Positions 1-5,383 are shown, numbered from the stretch's first letter. The stretch is 6,700 nucleotides of DNA from Anaerolineae bacterium (GCA_026992375.1 JALXAF010000197.1:1-6700); one strand, 5' to 3'. Numbers and translations are program-made. Notes: a model not told the origin generated them from the letters alone.

Positions 1-119
1 GGCCGGGGTGGGGGCCAAGTCCAGCGGCCAAGGCTGCAAAACTGACGAACGCTGTCCTGAACGTTGGCTTAGCAGCCCTACCTTAGTAGTTACGCTGATC
101 CGCAACTTTCGAGAGGCGG
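1..119. other. Left edge, no recognisable gene
   Basis: No start codon with a ribosome binding site and no recognisable protein is seen here. One plus-strand frame is open from the window edge to a TGA at 173-175 (57 codons), and another runs to tandem TAG codons at 84-89. Either could be the tail of a gene starting outside the window, but neither translation resembles a family I know. Confidence 0.3.
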
Positions 120-187
120 AAAAACTGTCAAAAGCTGTCAGACGCCCCAAAATAGCGCCAGGTGATGGTTTCTGACAGTTTTTGGGG
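120..187. promoter_or_regulatory. Nested inverted and direct repeats upstream of the DUF35 gene
   Basis: The hexamer CTGTCA occurs directly repeated at 125-130 and 135-140, and inverted as TGACAG at 173-178. Three perfect pairings are possible: AAAAACTGTCA (120-130) with TGACAGTTTTT (173-183), CTGTCAGA (135-142) with TCTGACAG (171-178), and CCCCAAAA (145-152) with TTTTGGGG (180-187). The right arm lies just upstream of a TATAAT box, where an operator would act. Alternatively, the 135-178 stem followed by TTTTT (179-183) could be a long-loop terminator for a gene to the left. Sequence alone does not decide between these. Confidence 0.5.
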
Positions 188-189
188 AT

Positions 190-195
190 TATAAT
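190..195 (+). promoter_or_regulatory. Candidate -10 box for the DUF35 gene
   Basis: A perfect TATAAT lies 88 bases upstream of the ATG at 283, implying a start near 202 and a leader of about 80 bases. No good -35 hexamer sits at 16-18 bases spacing (167-172 reads GGTTTC). The promoter may therefore depend on an activator, and the adjacent TGACAG repeats are a possible binding site. Confidence 0.45.
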
Positions 196-282
196 GCGTA
201 GCGATGCTGGGAAAATGCCCGGCAGGTGCGGCCATCGATCCACTTCTGATCGCACTGATTTCGATTTTCAGGAGAAACAACC

Positions 283-684
283 ATGCACATTGCCCGCAAT
301 TGGCGAATCAAAAAGCAACGATACAGTCTTCATGGCGAAATTTGTCATCATTGTGGCGCCCACGTTTTCCCTCCCCGCGACGTTTGCCCCGAATGTTCCA
401 AGCCCGCCTACGATCCGGCTCAGCTCAGCGGCCTGGGCGAGGTATACAGCTTCACCACCGTTTACAATGCGCCCGAGGGCTTTCAGACTCAGGCCCCCTA
501 TCCCTTGGCCCTGATCAAGTTGGAGGAAGGCCCCATGCTCACAGCCCAGCTCACCGACGTCGAGCCTGAAGAGATCGAGGTGGGCATGAAGGTGGAGATG
601 GTCACCCGCAAGCTCAGCGTGGAAGGCGATGAAGGACTGATCAACTACAGCTACAAATTCCGGCCCCGCATAGCCGCGGCCTGA
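283..684 (+). CDS. DUF35-type Zn-ribbon/OB-fold protein
   Basis: A 133-residue protein. Residues 19-40 form a rubredoxin-like zinc ribbon with two CxxC pairs (C21/C24 and C35/C38). Residues about 50-130 form an OB-fold that starts at the GEVYSFTTVY strand and ends at the YSYKFRP strand. This is the standard two-domain arrangement and length of the DUF35 family. Members usually act as non-catalytic partners of thiolases and HMG-CoA-synthase-like enzymes, probably bridging acyl-CoA intermediates. No such partner is in this window, so its client enzyme is unknown. The start is secure: AGGAG at 270-274 lies eight bases before the ATG. The gene stands alone, between the palindromic leader and a terminator at 712-740. 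Family assignment is strong; the role in this organism is inferred. Confidence 0.9.
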   Translation: MHIARNWRIKKQRYSLHGEICHHCGAHVFPPRDVCPECSKPAYDPAQLSGLGEVYSFTTVYNAPEGFQTQAPYPLALIKLEEGPMLTAQLTDVEPEEIEVGMKVEMVTRKLSVEGDEGLINYSYKFRPRIAAA

Positions 685-711
685 AACAATTACACAGCGT
701 GCAAATCTTCG

Positions 712-740
712 ACGCCGGGCGTTTTCGTCCGGCGTTTTTT
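712..740 (+). terminator. Rho-independent terminator after the DUF35 gene
   Basis: A 7-bp GC-rich perfect stem, ACGCCGG (712-718) with CCGGCGT (729-735), encloses a 10-base loop and runs into a T-tract at 735-740. It ends transcription on the plus strand. The last Ts overlap the stop codon of the convergent hydrolase gene. No T-run follows the hairpin on the minus strand, so it does not look bidirectional. Confidence 0.88.
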
Positions 741-1209
741 ACGCCCCCGCCAGCGCTCGCCAATCCAGCCGCTGCACCGTCTCATGCAGCAGATGATCAT
801 CGTCCACCACATTGAATTGCAGGTTGGTGAAGACTCGCTCGGCCAGGGCCCGGGTGGCGTCCAGGGGCACAATGGCATCCTGTCGGCCATGAAAGATGAC
901 GGTGGGAACATCGCAGGGGCCAGGCAGATTCTCGTCGAAGGGATGAAAAGGCAGGGCCGGGGCCAAGAGGATGATCTTTTTCACGCGCTGGGGATGGGCG
1001 CAGGCGTAGAGCGCTGCCATCATGCCGCCATAACTGGAGCCGATGAGGATGTGATCCGATCCTTCGGATAGAATGTCCTCCAGCCGGGCCATGCGCTGAG
1101 CAAGATCGCCGGGGAAATCGGGCGTGAGGATGTCGGGGAAGACGCCGCGCAGGAACGTCCCCTTGAAGCCCTGCCCGCTGCCGATGAGGCCATGGATGAA
1201 TATCTTCAT
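739..1209 (-). CDS. YqiA-like alpha/beta-hydrolase
   Basis: A 156-residue single-domain hydrolase. It opens with the strand and oxyanion-region motif MKIFIHGLIGSG. The nucleophile elbow G-S-S-Y-G is at residues 57-61 with S59 as predicted nucleophile. A GRQDAIVP segment supplies the acid D111, and DDDH supplies the base H139, so the full Ser-Asp-His triad is present. The small size and absence of a large cap resemble the YqiA/UPF0227 esterase group, which hydrolyses short acyl esters. The substrate here is unknown. No Shine-Dalgarno precedes the ATG at 1209-1207, which fits the promoter at 1217-1245 that would start transcription at about 1210. The gene converges on the DUF35 gene and diverges from hisC, so it is a monocistronic unit. 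Confidence 0.82.
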   Translation of the reverse strand: MKIFIHGLIGSGQGFKGTFLRGVFPDILTPDFPGDLAQRMARLEDILSEGSDHILIGSSYGGMMAALYACAHPQRVKKIILLAPALPFHPFDENLPGPCDVPTVIFHGRQDAIVPLDATRALAERVFTNLQFNVVDDDHLLHETVQRLDWRALAGA

Positions 1210-1216
1210 GGCCCGA

Positions 1217-1245
1217 ATTGTATCTCATTGCGGGCTCCGTGTAAA
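1217..1245 (-). promoter_or_regulatory. Promoter of the hydrolase gene, implying a leaderless mRNA
   Basis: On the minus strand, TTTACA (1245-1240) and TACAAT (1222-1217) are separated by 17 bases, each matching five of six consensus bases. Counting seven bases from the -10 places the transcript start at about 1210, immediately before the ATG at 1209. The lack of a ribosome binding site at this gene agrees with leaderless translation. Confidence 0.65.
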
Positions 1246-1345
1246 ATGGGCTAGAAATGACAACACTGTATCAACTTAGTCGCTCATTCCGTTTTCTAAA
1301 CGCTGGATGATGGACATTGACAAAATAATCTGGTCATAGGCTGAT

Positions 1346-1390
1346 GGACGCTTCGCGTCCGCCGCCAGCGCCGGGGGATGAAGTCCCCGG
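1346..1390. repeat. GC-rich double hairpin in the hydrolase-hisC gap
   Basis: Two perfect hairpins lie close together: GGACGC (1346-1351) with GCGTCC (1355-1360) around a three-base loop, and CCGGGG (1371-1376) with CCCCGG (1385-1390) around an eight-base loop. Both sit in an otherwise AT-richer stretch, and neither is followed by a T-run, so they are not classical terminators. The second resembles short GGGGA/TCCCC palindromes that I recall as dispersed repeats in Chloroflexota-type genomes. Whether it is repeated elsewhere in this genome cannot be seen from one window. Confidence 0.5.
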
Positions 1391-1414
1391 ACGAGCGCAG
1401 CAAACGCCACCATG

Positions 1415-1429
1415 ACCAATTTAATTGGT
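1415..1429. promoter_or_regulatory. 15-bp perfect palindrome, candidate operator
   Basis: ACCAATT (1415-1421), a central T, then AATTGGT (1423-1429) form a perfect AT-rich dyad. The size and symmetry suit a dimeric transcription factor. It lies about 130 bases before hisC and about 170 bases from the divergent hydrolase promoter. The half-site order differs from the TTGGT..ACCAA arrangement of GntR/FadR operators, so no regulator family is assigned. Confidence 0.45.
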
Positions 1430-1512
1430 AAACATTCATCGAGCCAGTGGAAGCAAAGCGCAAAAAGTGGTAGCGTCGACTAAACTGATGCGCCCCCAGA
1501 CATCCCATCGAT

Positions 1513-1536
1513 CTCCTCCTGTTTCGGCAAGAGGAG
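1513..1536 (+). promoter_or_regulatory. Hairpin pairing the only purine-rich SD-like sequence before hisC
   Basis: CTCCTC (1513-1518) can pair with GAGGAG (1531-1536) across a 12-base loop. GAGGAG is the only strong Shine-Dalgarno-like string upstream of hisC, but it ends 22 bases before the ATG at 1559, further than normal. It may be a structural element, or a ribosome site masked by the hairpin. Apart from the features listed here, the 349-base gap 1210-1558 holds a lone TTGACA at 1317-1322 without a convincing -10, and nothing else recognised. Confidence 0.35.
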
Positions 1537-1558
1537 CGAGACGCGGCACTTGTGATGG

Positions 1559-2695
1559 ATGGCGCGTCTGACTCCCGCCGACCGTACCAACCCCATGCCC
1601 GACGAACTGCTCTCCCGTCTCATCCGGCCCGACATCGCCCGGATGGCCCCTTACGCACCCGTCAAGCCCTTCGAGGCCCTGAGCCGCGAGATGGGTCGCG
1701 ATCCCGCCGACATCATCAAGCTGGATGCCAACGAGAATCCCTACGGCCCGTCGCCCAGGGTCATCGAGGCGTTGCAGAGCTATCCCTGGTATCACATCTA
1801 CCCCGATCCGCAGCAGACCGAGCTGCGCGCGGCTTTGGCCGAATACGCGGGCGTCCCGGCCGAATACATCTTGCCCGGGCATGGCGCGGATGAGCTCATC
1901 GATTATCTCTGCCGGGTGCTGTTACAGCCAGGCGACGTGGTGATCAACTGCCCGCCCACCTTTGGCATGTACGATTTCGACGCCCGCCTCAGCCTGGGCC
2001 AGGTCATCGACGCGCCGCGGCGGGAGGATTTCAGCCTGAATGTAGCGGACATCGAGGCCGCGGTGGCGCAGAGCAAAGGCCGGGCCAGGATATTGTTCCT
2101 CACATCCCCCAACAACCCCGATGGCGGGCTCATCTCGCGGCAAGACCTGGAGCGCTTGCTGGCGCTGCCCCTGCTGGTGGTGGTGGATGAGGCGTACATC
2201 GAATTCGCGGACGCCCCATCCGCTGCCCCGCTCGTCCCTCAGACGCCCAACCTGGCGGTGTTGCGTACCTTCTCGAAATGGGCGGGCCTGGCGGGCCTGC
2301 GCCTGGGCTACGGCGTCTTCCCCCTGGCCCTGATGGAGGCTCTGTGGAAGTTCAAGCAGCCCTACAATGTGAATGTAGCAGCCACGGTCGCGGGCCTGGC
2401 CAGCCTGCAGGATCTGCCCACGCTGCGGGCCCGCATCCAGCTCATCAGAGAGGAGCGTGAGCGGCTCTATCACATCCTGCAGGAGATCCCCCACTTCCAT
2501 CCCCTGCCCAGCCAGGCGAATTTCGTGCTGAGCCGGGTGGAAGGCCGCTCCGCGAGGGAGCTGCATCGACGACTTTTCGAAGAAGGCGCGCTCATTCGCT
2601 ATTACGATAAGCCAGGGCTGAGGGATTTCATCCGCATCAGCGCAGGGCTGCCCGAACAAACCGAGCGTTTGACAACTCTCTTGAGGCGATTATGA
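1559..2695 (+). CDS. hisC: Histidinol-phosphate aminotransferase
   Basis: A 378-residue fold-type I PLP aminotransferase that converts imidazole-acetol phosphate and glutamate to L-histidinol phosphate in cytosolic histidine biosynthesis. Family motifs appear in order: KLDANENPYGPSP (54-66), the HGADELID cofactor-phosphate region (108-115), SPNNPDGG (183-190) with the PLP-contacting Asn, VVDEAY (208-213) with D210 for the pyridine nitrogen, TFSKWAGLAGLRLGYG (237-252) with Schiff-base lysine K240 and R248, and the substrate-carboxylate arginine R359. Length is normal for HisC. An in-frame TGA at 1553 bars any start before 1559. A second in-frame ATG at 1595 is a real alternative, since neither has a good Shine-Dalgarno. 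The stop overlaps the next start as ATGA. A related aromatic or cobalamin-pathway (CobD-like) aminotransferase is less likely given hisB nearby. Confidence 0.92.
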   Translation: MARLTPADRTNPMPDELLSRLIRPDIARMAPYAPVKPFEALSREMGRDPADIIKLDANENPYGPSPRVIEALQSYPWYHIYPDPQQTELRAALAEYAGVPAEYILPGHGADELIDYLCRVLLQPGDVVINCPPTFGMYDFDARLSLGQVIDAPRREDFSLNVADIEAAVAQSKGRARILFLTSPNNPDGGLISRQDLERLLALPLLVVVDEAYIEFADAPSAAPLVPQTPNLAVLRTFSKWAGLAGLRLGYGVFPLALMEALWKFKQPYNVNVAATVAGLASLQDLPTLRARIQLIREERERLYHILQEIPHFHPLPSQANFVLSRVEGRSARELHRRLFEEGALIRYYDKPGLRDFIRISAGLPEQTERLTTLLRRL

Positions 2696-3822
2696 CTGCA
2701 ATGGCGCGGTTGCGCAAAGCCGTTTTGTGGGGCTCCCTCATCATCATGCTGGCGGGCGCGCTGGTTGCGTGCGGCGGGGATAATGGCGCTGCGGTGCAAC
2801 GCACGCCCGTGATCATCCACCTGGAACCCAGCCCCGGGCCACAGGCCACAATCGCCCCAGCCACCGCCACGCCGCAGCCCCGCGCGACCATGGATCCCAA
2901 CATCACGCCCGAGCCGCCGCCCCTCTTCCAGAGCAAAGGCGTTTTGCGCGTGGCCAAACCGGTGACCTACATCGACGATACATGCGAATACCTGCGGATG
3001 CGTTGGGATCCAGACAACGCCGCGCCGGGTACCATTATCGCACCGGTGATGTATCATCGGGTGAAACACGCCAAGGGCGAACGGGGCGTGGATCGGACCT
3101 ATTTCAAACAAACCATGCGTGAAGCCCATCGCCTGGGCTTTCAGACCATCACCGCACAGCAGGCCGTCGATTTTCTGTACCATAACGCCAAAATCCCGCC
3201 CCGTTCGCTGATGCTCTTCGTGGACGACCGCCGCGTGCCGGTGATCCAGGAAGATTTCATGCCCTTCCTCAAAAAATACGACTGGACGGTCATCTCATCC
3301 TGGATCATCAGCAACACGGATAACATTCCGGGCCTGTGGGAGCGGATCGAAGCGCTTTACGCCACCGGCCGCGTGGATGTGCAATGTCACAGCCTGCGCC
3401 ATATTTACATCCTGCCCGGCACGCCCCAAAAGACTATCCGTGAGGAGATTTACGGGCCCATCCCCTACTTCGAGGAGCATTTCGGCTATCGCCCCATCGC
3501 CTACATCTGGCCCGGAGGCAACTACACCCGCTACGCGGTGCGCACCGCGCGTCAGGCGGGCTTCAAGATCGGCTTCACCATCTATCCAAATGGCCCGATC
3601 ATGTTTAATTGGATTCCCTTGCAGGAGGCGGATAGGAACATCGGCGATCCGCTGCTGACGCTTCCCCGCTATCACGCCAACGCGATCAAGGAGCAACTCC
3701 CCATCGCCGCCGAGATGGGGGAGCAGGCCCGCCAACAGGCCCTCGAACATTATCCGCAAGAGGCGGCATGGTATCGATTGCACTGCGGCGGCCAGCTTCC
3801 GCCTCCCTCCTTCGGGCAATGA
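2692..3822 (+). CDS. Lipoprotein with polysaccharide-deacetylase (NodB-like) domain
   Basis: A 376-residue predicted lipoprotein. A basic N-terminus and hydrophobic helix (about 11-26) lead to the lipobox L-V-A-C, with C27 as the lipidated residue. Residues about 38-80 are a Pro/Thr/Ala-rich linker. The rest matches the carbohydrate esterase 4 barrel: PVMYHRV (118-124), then FVDD (176-179) in place of TFDDG, with D178 as candidate base and D179 as metal ligand. HSLRH (233-237) gives the two metal histidines, WPGG (273-276) stands for the RxPYG loop, and RYH (326-328) may supply the late catalytic His. The fold favours PgaB/IcaB-like de-N-acetylation of a surface glycan, outside the membrane. 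The non-canonical DDRR after the Asp pair leaves activity uncertain. ATGA overlap implies coupling to hisC translation, though no functional link is obvious. Confidence 0.82.
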   Translation: MTAMARLRKAVLWGSLIIMLAGALVACGGDNGAAVQRTPVIIHLEPSPGPQATIAPATATPQPRATMDPNITPEPPPLFQSKGVLRVAKPVTYIDDTCEYLRMRWDPDNAAPGTIIAPVMYHRVKHAKGERGVDRTYFKQTMREAHRLGFQTITAQQAVDFLYHNAKIPPRSLMLFVDDRRVPVIQEDFMPFLKKYDWTVISSWIISNTDNIPGLWERIEALYATGRVDVQCHSLRHIYILPGTPQKTIREEIYGPIPYFEEHFGYRPIAYIWPGGNYTRYAVRTARQAGFKIGFTIYPNGPIMFNWIPLQEADRNIGDPLLTLPRYHANAIKEQLPIAAEMGEQARQQALEHYPQEAAWYRLHCGGQLPPPSFGQ

Positions 3823-3834
3823 AAATCCTTTGTC

Positions 3835-3901
3835 ACGTCATTCCCAGGTGCGACGCACTTACCCTCACCCTTTCGGTCGCTGCGCTCCCTCGAAATGACG
3901 T
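3835..3901. repeat. 67-bp palindromic repeat ending in ACGTCATT/AATGACGT
   Basis: ACGTCATT (3835-3842) is perfectly complementary to AATGACGT (3894-3901). The pairing continues inward imperfectly (CCCAGGTGCGACGCA against the complement of GCGCAGCGAC...CCTCGA). Its CGTCATTTCGAGGGAGCGCAGCGAC-type edge resembles a dispersed repeat class I recall from Chloroflexota and Bacteroidota intergenic regions. It begins 13 bases after the lipoprotein stop. No T-run follows it, so it would end the transcript only as a structured 3' tail. Confidence 0.65.
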
Positions 3902-3910
3902 AAGAGAGCC

Positions 3911-3960
3911 GTAATGCGTGATGCGTAACGACCTCACGCATTACGAATTACGCATCACGC
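3911..3960. repeat. Palindromic repeat with two competing stems
   Basis: GCGTGATGCGTAA (3916-3928) is perfectly complementary to TTACGCATCACGC (3948-3960), a 13-bp stem. GTAATGCGTGA (3911-3921) is also perfectly complementary to TCACGCATTAC (3934-3944), an 11-bp stem that shares bases with the first, so the two are mutually exclusive. The words TAATGCGTGATGCGTAA and TTACGAATTACGCATCACG are built from the same unit repeated in both orientations. It looks like a small dispersed repeat, not a regulatory switch, although it lies only about 75 bases before hisB. Confidence 0.7.
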
Positions 3961-4035
3961 CGGTTGCAGATCCGCTTGACGTTGGATTTGTCAACCTTCA
4001 GCAATCAGCGATTACGCTATTTTCAAAGCAAACTT

Positions 4036-4617
4036 ATGATCACCATCACCCGCAAAACCAACGAAACGGACATCAAATTGTCTCTGACCCTGAACGGCTC
4101 CGGCCGGGCGCAAATCGATACGGGCATTGGATTCTTCGATCACATGCTCACGCTGTTTGCACACCACGGACTGTTCGATCTCAGCGTCGAGGCCCGGGGC
4201 GACCTGCACGTCGACGAACATCACACCGTAGAGGATGTGGGCATCTGTCTGGGCAAGGCCATCGCTCGGGGCCTGGGCGATCATTCGGGCATCGTGCGCA
4301 CGGCCCACAGCTACACGCCCATGGATGAGGCCCTGGCCTTCGTCGCCATCGATCTGGGCGGACGGCCCTACTGCGTCTTCCGGGCCGACTGGCATACGCC
4401 CCGCATCGGCGGTCTGGGCACGGATCTCATCGGCCACTTCTTCGAGAGCGTGGCGATTCATGCGAACATGAATCTGCACGCCCGGGTGGAATATGGCCGT
4501 AACGATCATCATCAATGCGAAGCTCTATTCAAGGCCTTTGGCCGGGCGCTGGATGTGGCCTCCCGGCCCGATTCCCGCCGCTCTGGCGTGCCATCCACCA
4601 AAGGAATGTTGATCTGA
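4036..4617 (+). CDS. hisB: Imidazoleglycerol-phosphate dehydratase
   Basis: A 193-residue monofunctional HisB that dehydrates imidazole-glycerol phosphate to imidazole-acetol phosphate, the substrate of HisC encoded upstream. Diagnostic motifs are all intact: DTGIGFFDHML (28-38), HVDEHHTVEDVG (58-69) with metal ligands H62/H63 and E66, GTDLIGHFFES (128-138), GRNDHHQCEALFKAFGRAL (154-172) with H158/H159 and E162, and the C-terminal STKG (187-190). There is no N-terminal histidinol-phosphatase domain. The ATG at 4036 gives the normal family N-terminus. An in-frame ATG at 3964 would add 24 unconserved residues encoded by intergenic sequence. No strong Shine-Dalgarno is visible. A weak TATTTT at 4018-4023 could give a very short leader, but no -35 supports it. 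An inverted repeat TTGAC/GTCAA (3976-3980, 3990-3994) lies upstream. It is separated from hisC by the lipoprotein and two repeats. Confidence 0.96.
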   Translation: MITITRKTNETDIKLSLTLNGSGRAQIDTGIGFFDHMLTLFAHHGLFDLSVEARGDLHVDEHHTVEDVGICLGKAIARGLGDHSGIVRTAHSYTPMDEALAFVAIDLGGRPYCVFRADWHTPRIGGLGTDLIGHFFESVAIHANMNLHARVEYGRNDHHQCEALFKAFGRALDVASRPDSRRSGVPSTKGMLI

Positions 4618-4633
4618 CAGGCAAGGGGCATTT

Positions 4634-4699
4634 CAATGATCAATGAGTGATGATTAAAGTGAAAACTGCACTGCTCCCGTCTTTGATCATTGTTCATTG
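4634..4699. repeat. CAATGATCA inverted repeat after hisB
   Basis: CAATGATCA (4634-4642) is perfectly complementary to TGATCATTG (4684-4692). An alternative 11-bp stem pairs GATGATTAAAG (4649-4659) with CTTTGATCATT (4681-4691), using two G-U pairs. The arms are made of reiterated CAATGA/TCATTG words. This style of repeat is familiar to me from intergenic DNA of related genomes. It begins 17 bases after the hisB stop and lacks a T-tract. Confidence 0.55.
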
Positions 4700-4708
4700 C
4701 TCCTGGCT

Positions 4709-4838
4709 CCACTGCAAAAAGCTCCTTTCGCCACGGATGTACGGAGAAAATACTGATAGCCTACAGAGAATTTTTCCAAACCAGCGTTTCTTCTTCCTCC
4801 GTGCGCTTTGCGCCTCCGCAGTGAAGTTTTTTCAGTGG
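4709..4838. repeat. 130-bp MITE-like element with 17-bp terminal inverted repeats
   Basis: The ends are inverted copies: 4709-4725 begins CCACTGCAAAAAGCT, and the complement of 4822-4838 begins CCACTGAAAAAACTT, matching at 14 of 17 positions. The interior carries CACGGATGTACGGAG and CTCCGTGCGCTTTGCGCCTCCGC, resembling the ACGGA/TCCGTG and CTCTGCGCCTCCGC words of dispersed repeats in cyanobacteria and Chloroflexota. It encodes no protein of its own. No target-site duplication is obvious at the ends, so transposon origin is not shown. It ends 17 bases before the ribosome binding site of the YccF gene. Confidence 0.5.
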
Positions 4839-4869
4839 AACCGTTCATCCAGATTAAAGGAGCTGTGAA

Positions 4870-5244
4870 TTGATTATGACCTGTTTAGGCAATATCATCT
4901 GGCTCGTTTTTGGCGGCTTTCTGGCCAGCCTGGGCTACATCTTCGGCGGTCTCGGCCTGATGCTCACCATCATCGGCATTCCCTTCGGCATCCAGTCCAT
5001 CAAGATCGGCGTGGCCAATCTGGCCCCCTTTGGCAAAAGAGTCGTCGCCACCGAGAACGCGGGGTCGCTTCTGAGCATCATCTTCAACGTCATCTGGATT
5101 ATCCTCTTCGGCTGGGAGATTGCTCTGGTGCACCTGGTTTCGGGCGTTATCCTGGCCATCACCATCATTGGCATTCCCTTCGCCAAACAGCATTTCAAGC
5201 TCATCCCTCTGGCCCTGGCGCCCTTCGGGCGAGAACTGGCCTGA
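4870..5244 (+). CDS. yccF: YccF-type (DUF307) membrane protein
   Basis: A 124-residue, very hydrophobic inner-membrane protein of unknown biochemical role. It is an internal duplication with a period of about 65 residues: TIIGIPFG (33-40) recurs as TIIGIPFA (98-105), and LAPFGK (51-56) recurs as LAPFGR (116-121). Each half also begins with an N-x-I-W helix (GNIIW at 7-11, FNVIW at 72-76). This two-copy arrangement is the YccF domain. About four hydrophobic segments are visible. The start is ambiguous: AGGAG at 4858-4862 is seven bases from TTG at 4870 but thirteen from ATG at 4876, so spacing favours TTG, while homologue N-termini fit the ATG equally well. The gene is monocistronic between a repeat element and a strong terminator. 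A link to the downstream signal peptidase is not evident. Confidence 0.85.
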   Translation: MIMTCLGNIIWLVFGGFLASLGYIFGGLGLMLTIIGIPFGIQSIKIGVANLAPFGKRVVATENAGSLLSIIFNVIWIILFGWEIALVHLVSGVILAITIIGIPFAKQHFKLIPLALAPFGRELA

Positions 5245-5284
5245 TCCCGTCATCGACGCCGATCTTTTCGGCGACAATCGGCGC

Positions 5285-5320
5285 GGCCTCCGCGGCGTTT
5301 CCTCCCCGGAGGTCTTTTTT
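5285..5320 (+). terminator. Rho-independent terminator after the YccF gene
   Basis: GGCCTCCG (5285-5292) pairs with CGGAGGTC (5307-5314), eight pairs including one G-U, around a 14-base loop, followed directly by TTTTTT (5315-5320). A smaller CCTC/GAGG hairpin (5301-5312) can form instead. A separate stem, CGCCGA (5257-5262) with TCGGCG (5268-5273), lies just upstream and may extend the structure. It separates the YccF transcript from the lepB promoter. Confidence 0.88.
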
Positions 5321-5353
5321 GCTCTGGCAGGCCGTCGCGTGGTCGAAAACCCT

Positions 5354-5383
5354 TTGCTCCGGCCCGACAAAAGGTGCTATAAT
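5354..5383 (+). promoter_or_regulatory. Extended -10 promoter of the lepB-rpiB unit
   Basis: A perfect TATAAT (5378-5383) is preceded by TG at 5375-5376, giving the TGnTATAAT extended -10. TTGCTC (5354-5359) is a partial -35 at 18-base spacing. Transcription should start near 5390, leaving about 30 bases of leader that contain GAGGA at 5408-5412. It lies directly after the terminator at 5285-5320, and is the strongest promoter signal in the window. Confidence 0.82.

Noticed and set aside
1317..1345. Promoter at the lone TTGACA upstream of hisC
   Set aside because: No -10-like hexamer lies 16-18 bases downstream. The nearest candidates are at 11 and 14 bases and match poorly.
1296..1508. Minus-strand 70-codon frame upstream of hisC
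   Set aside because: It has no ribosome binding site and its Arg/Trp/Ser-rich translation runs through the two hairpins. It is treated as non-coding.
1922..2659. Long minus-strand open frame of 245 codons opposite hisC
   Set aside because: It is the antisense shadow of a gene with complete HisC motifs. It has no recognisable domains, and GC-rich codon bias keeps antisense frames open.
3750..3941. Minus-strand small open frame over the lipoprotein end and the first repeat
   Set aside because: The translation comes from the palindromic repeat at 3835-3901 and the antisense of the lipoprotein, so it is a repeat artefact.
3964..4035. Upstream ATG for hisB at 3964
   Set aside because: It would add 24 residues with no HisB similarity. 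The family N-terminus begins at 4036.
3835..4838. CRISPR array, suggested by the many repeats
   Set aside because: The repeats are palindromes of different families, not evenly spaced direct copies with spacers, and no cas gene is present.
4647..4868. Plus-strand open frame of 73 codons between hisB and the YccF gene
   Set aside because: It spans two inverted-repeat elements. Its translation is the kind of spurious peptide produced by such repeats, and it lacks a ribosome binding site.
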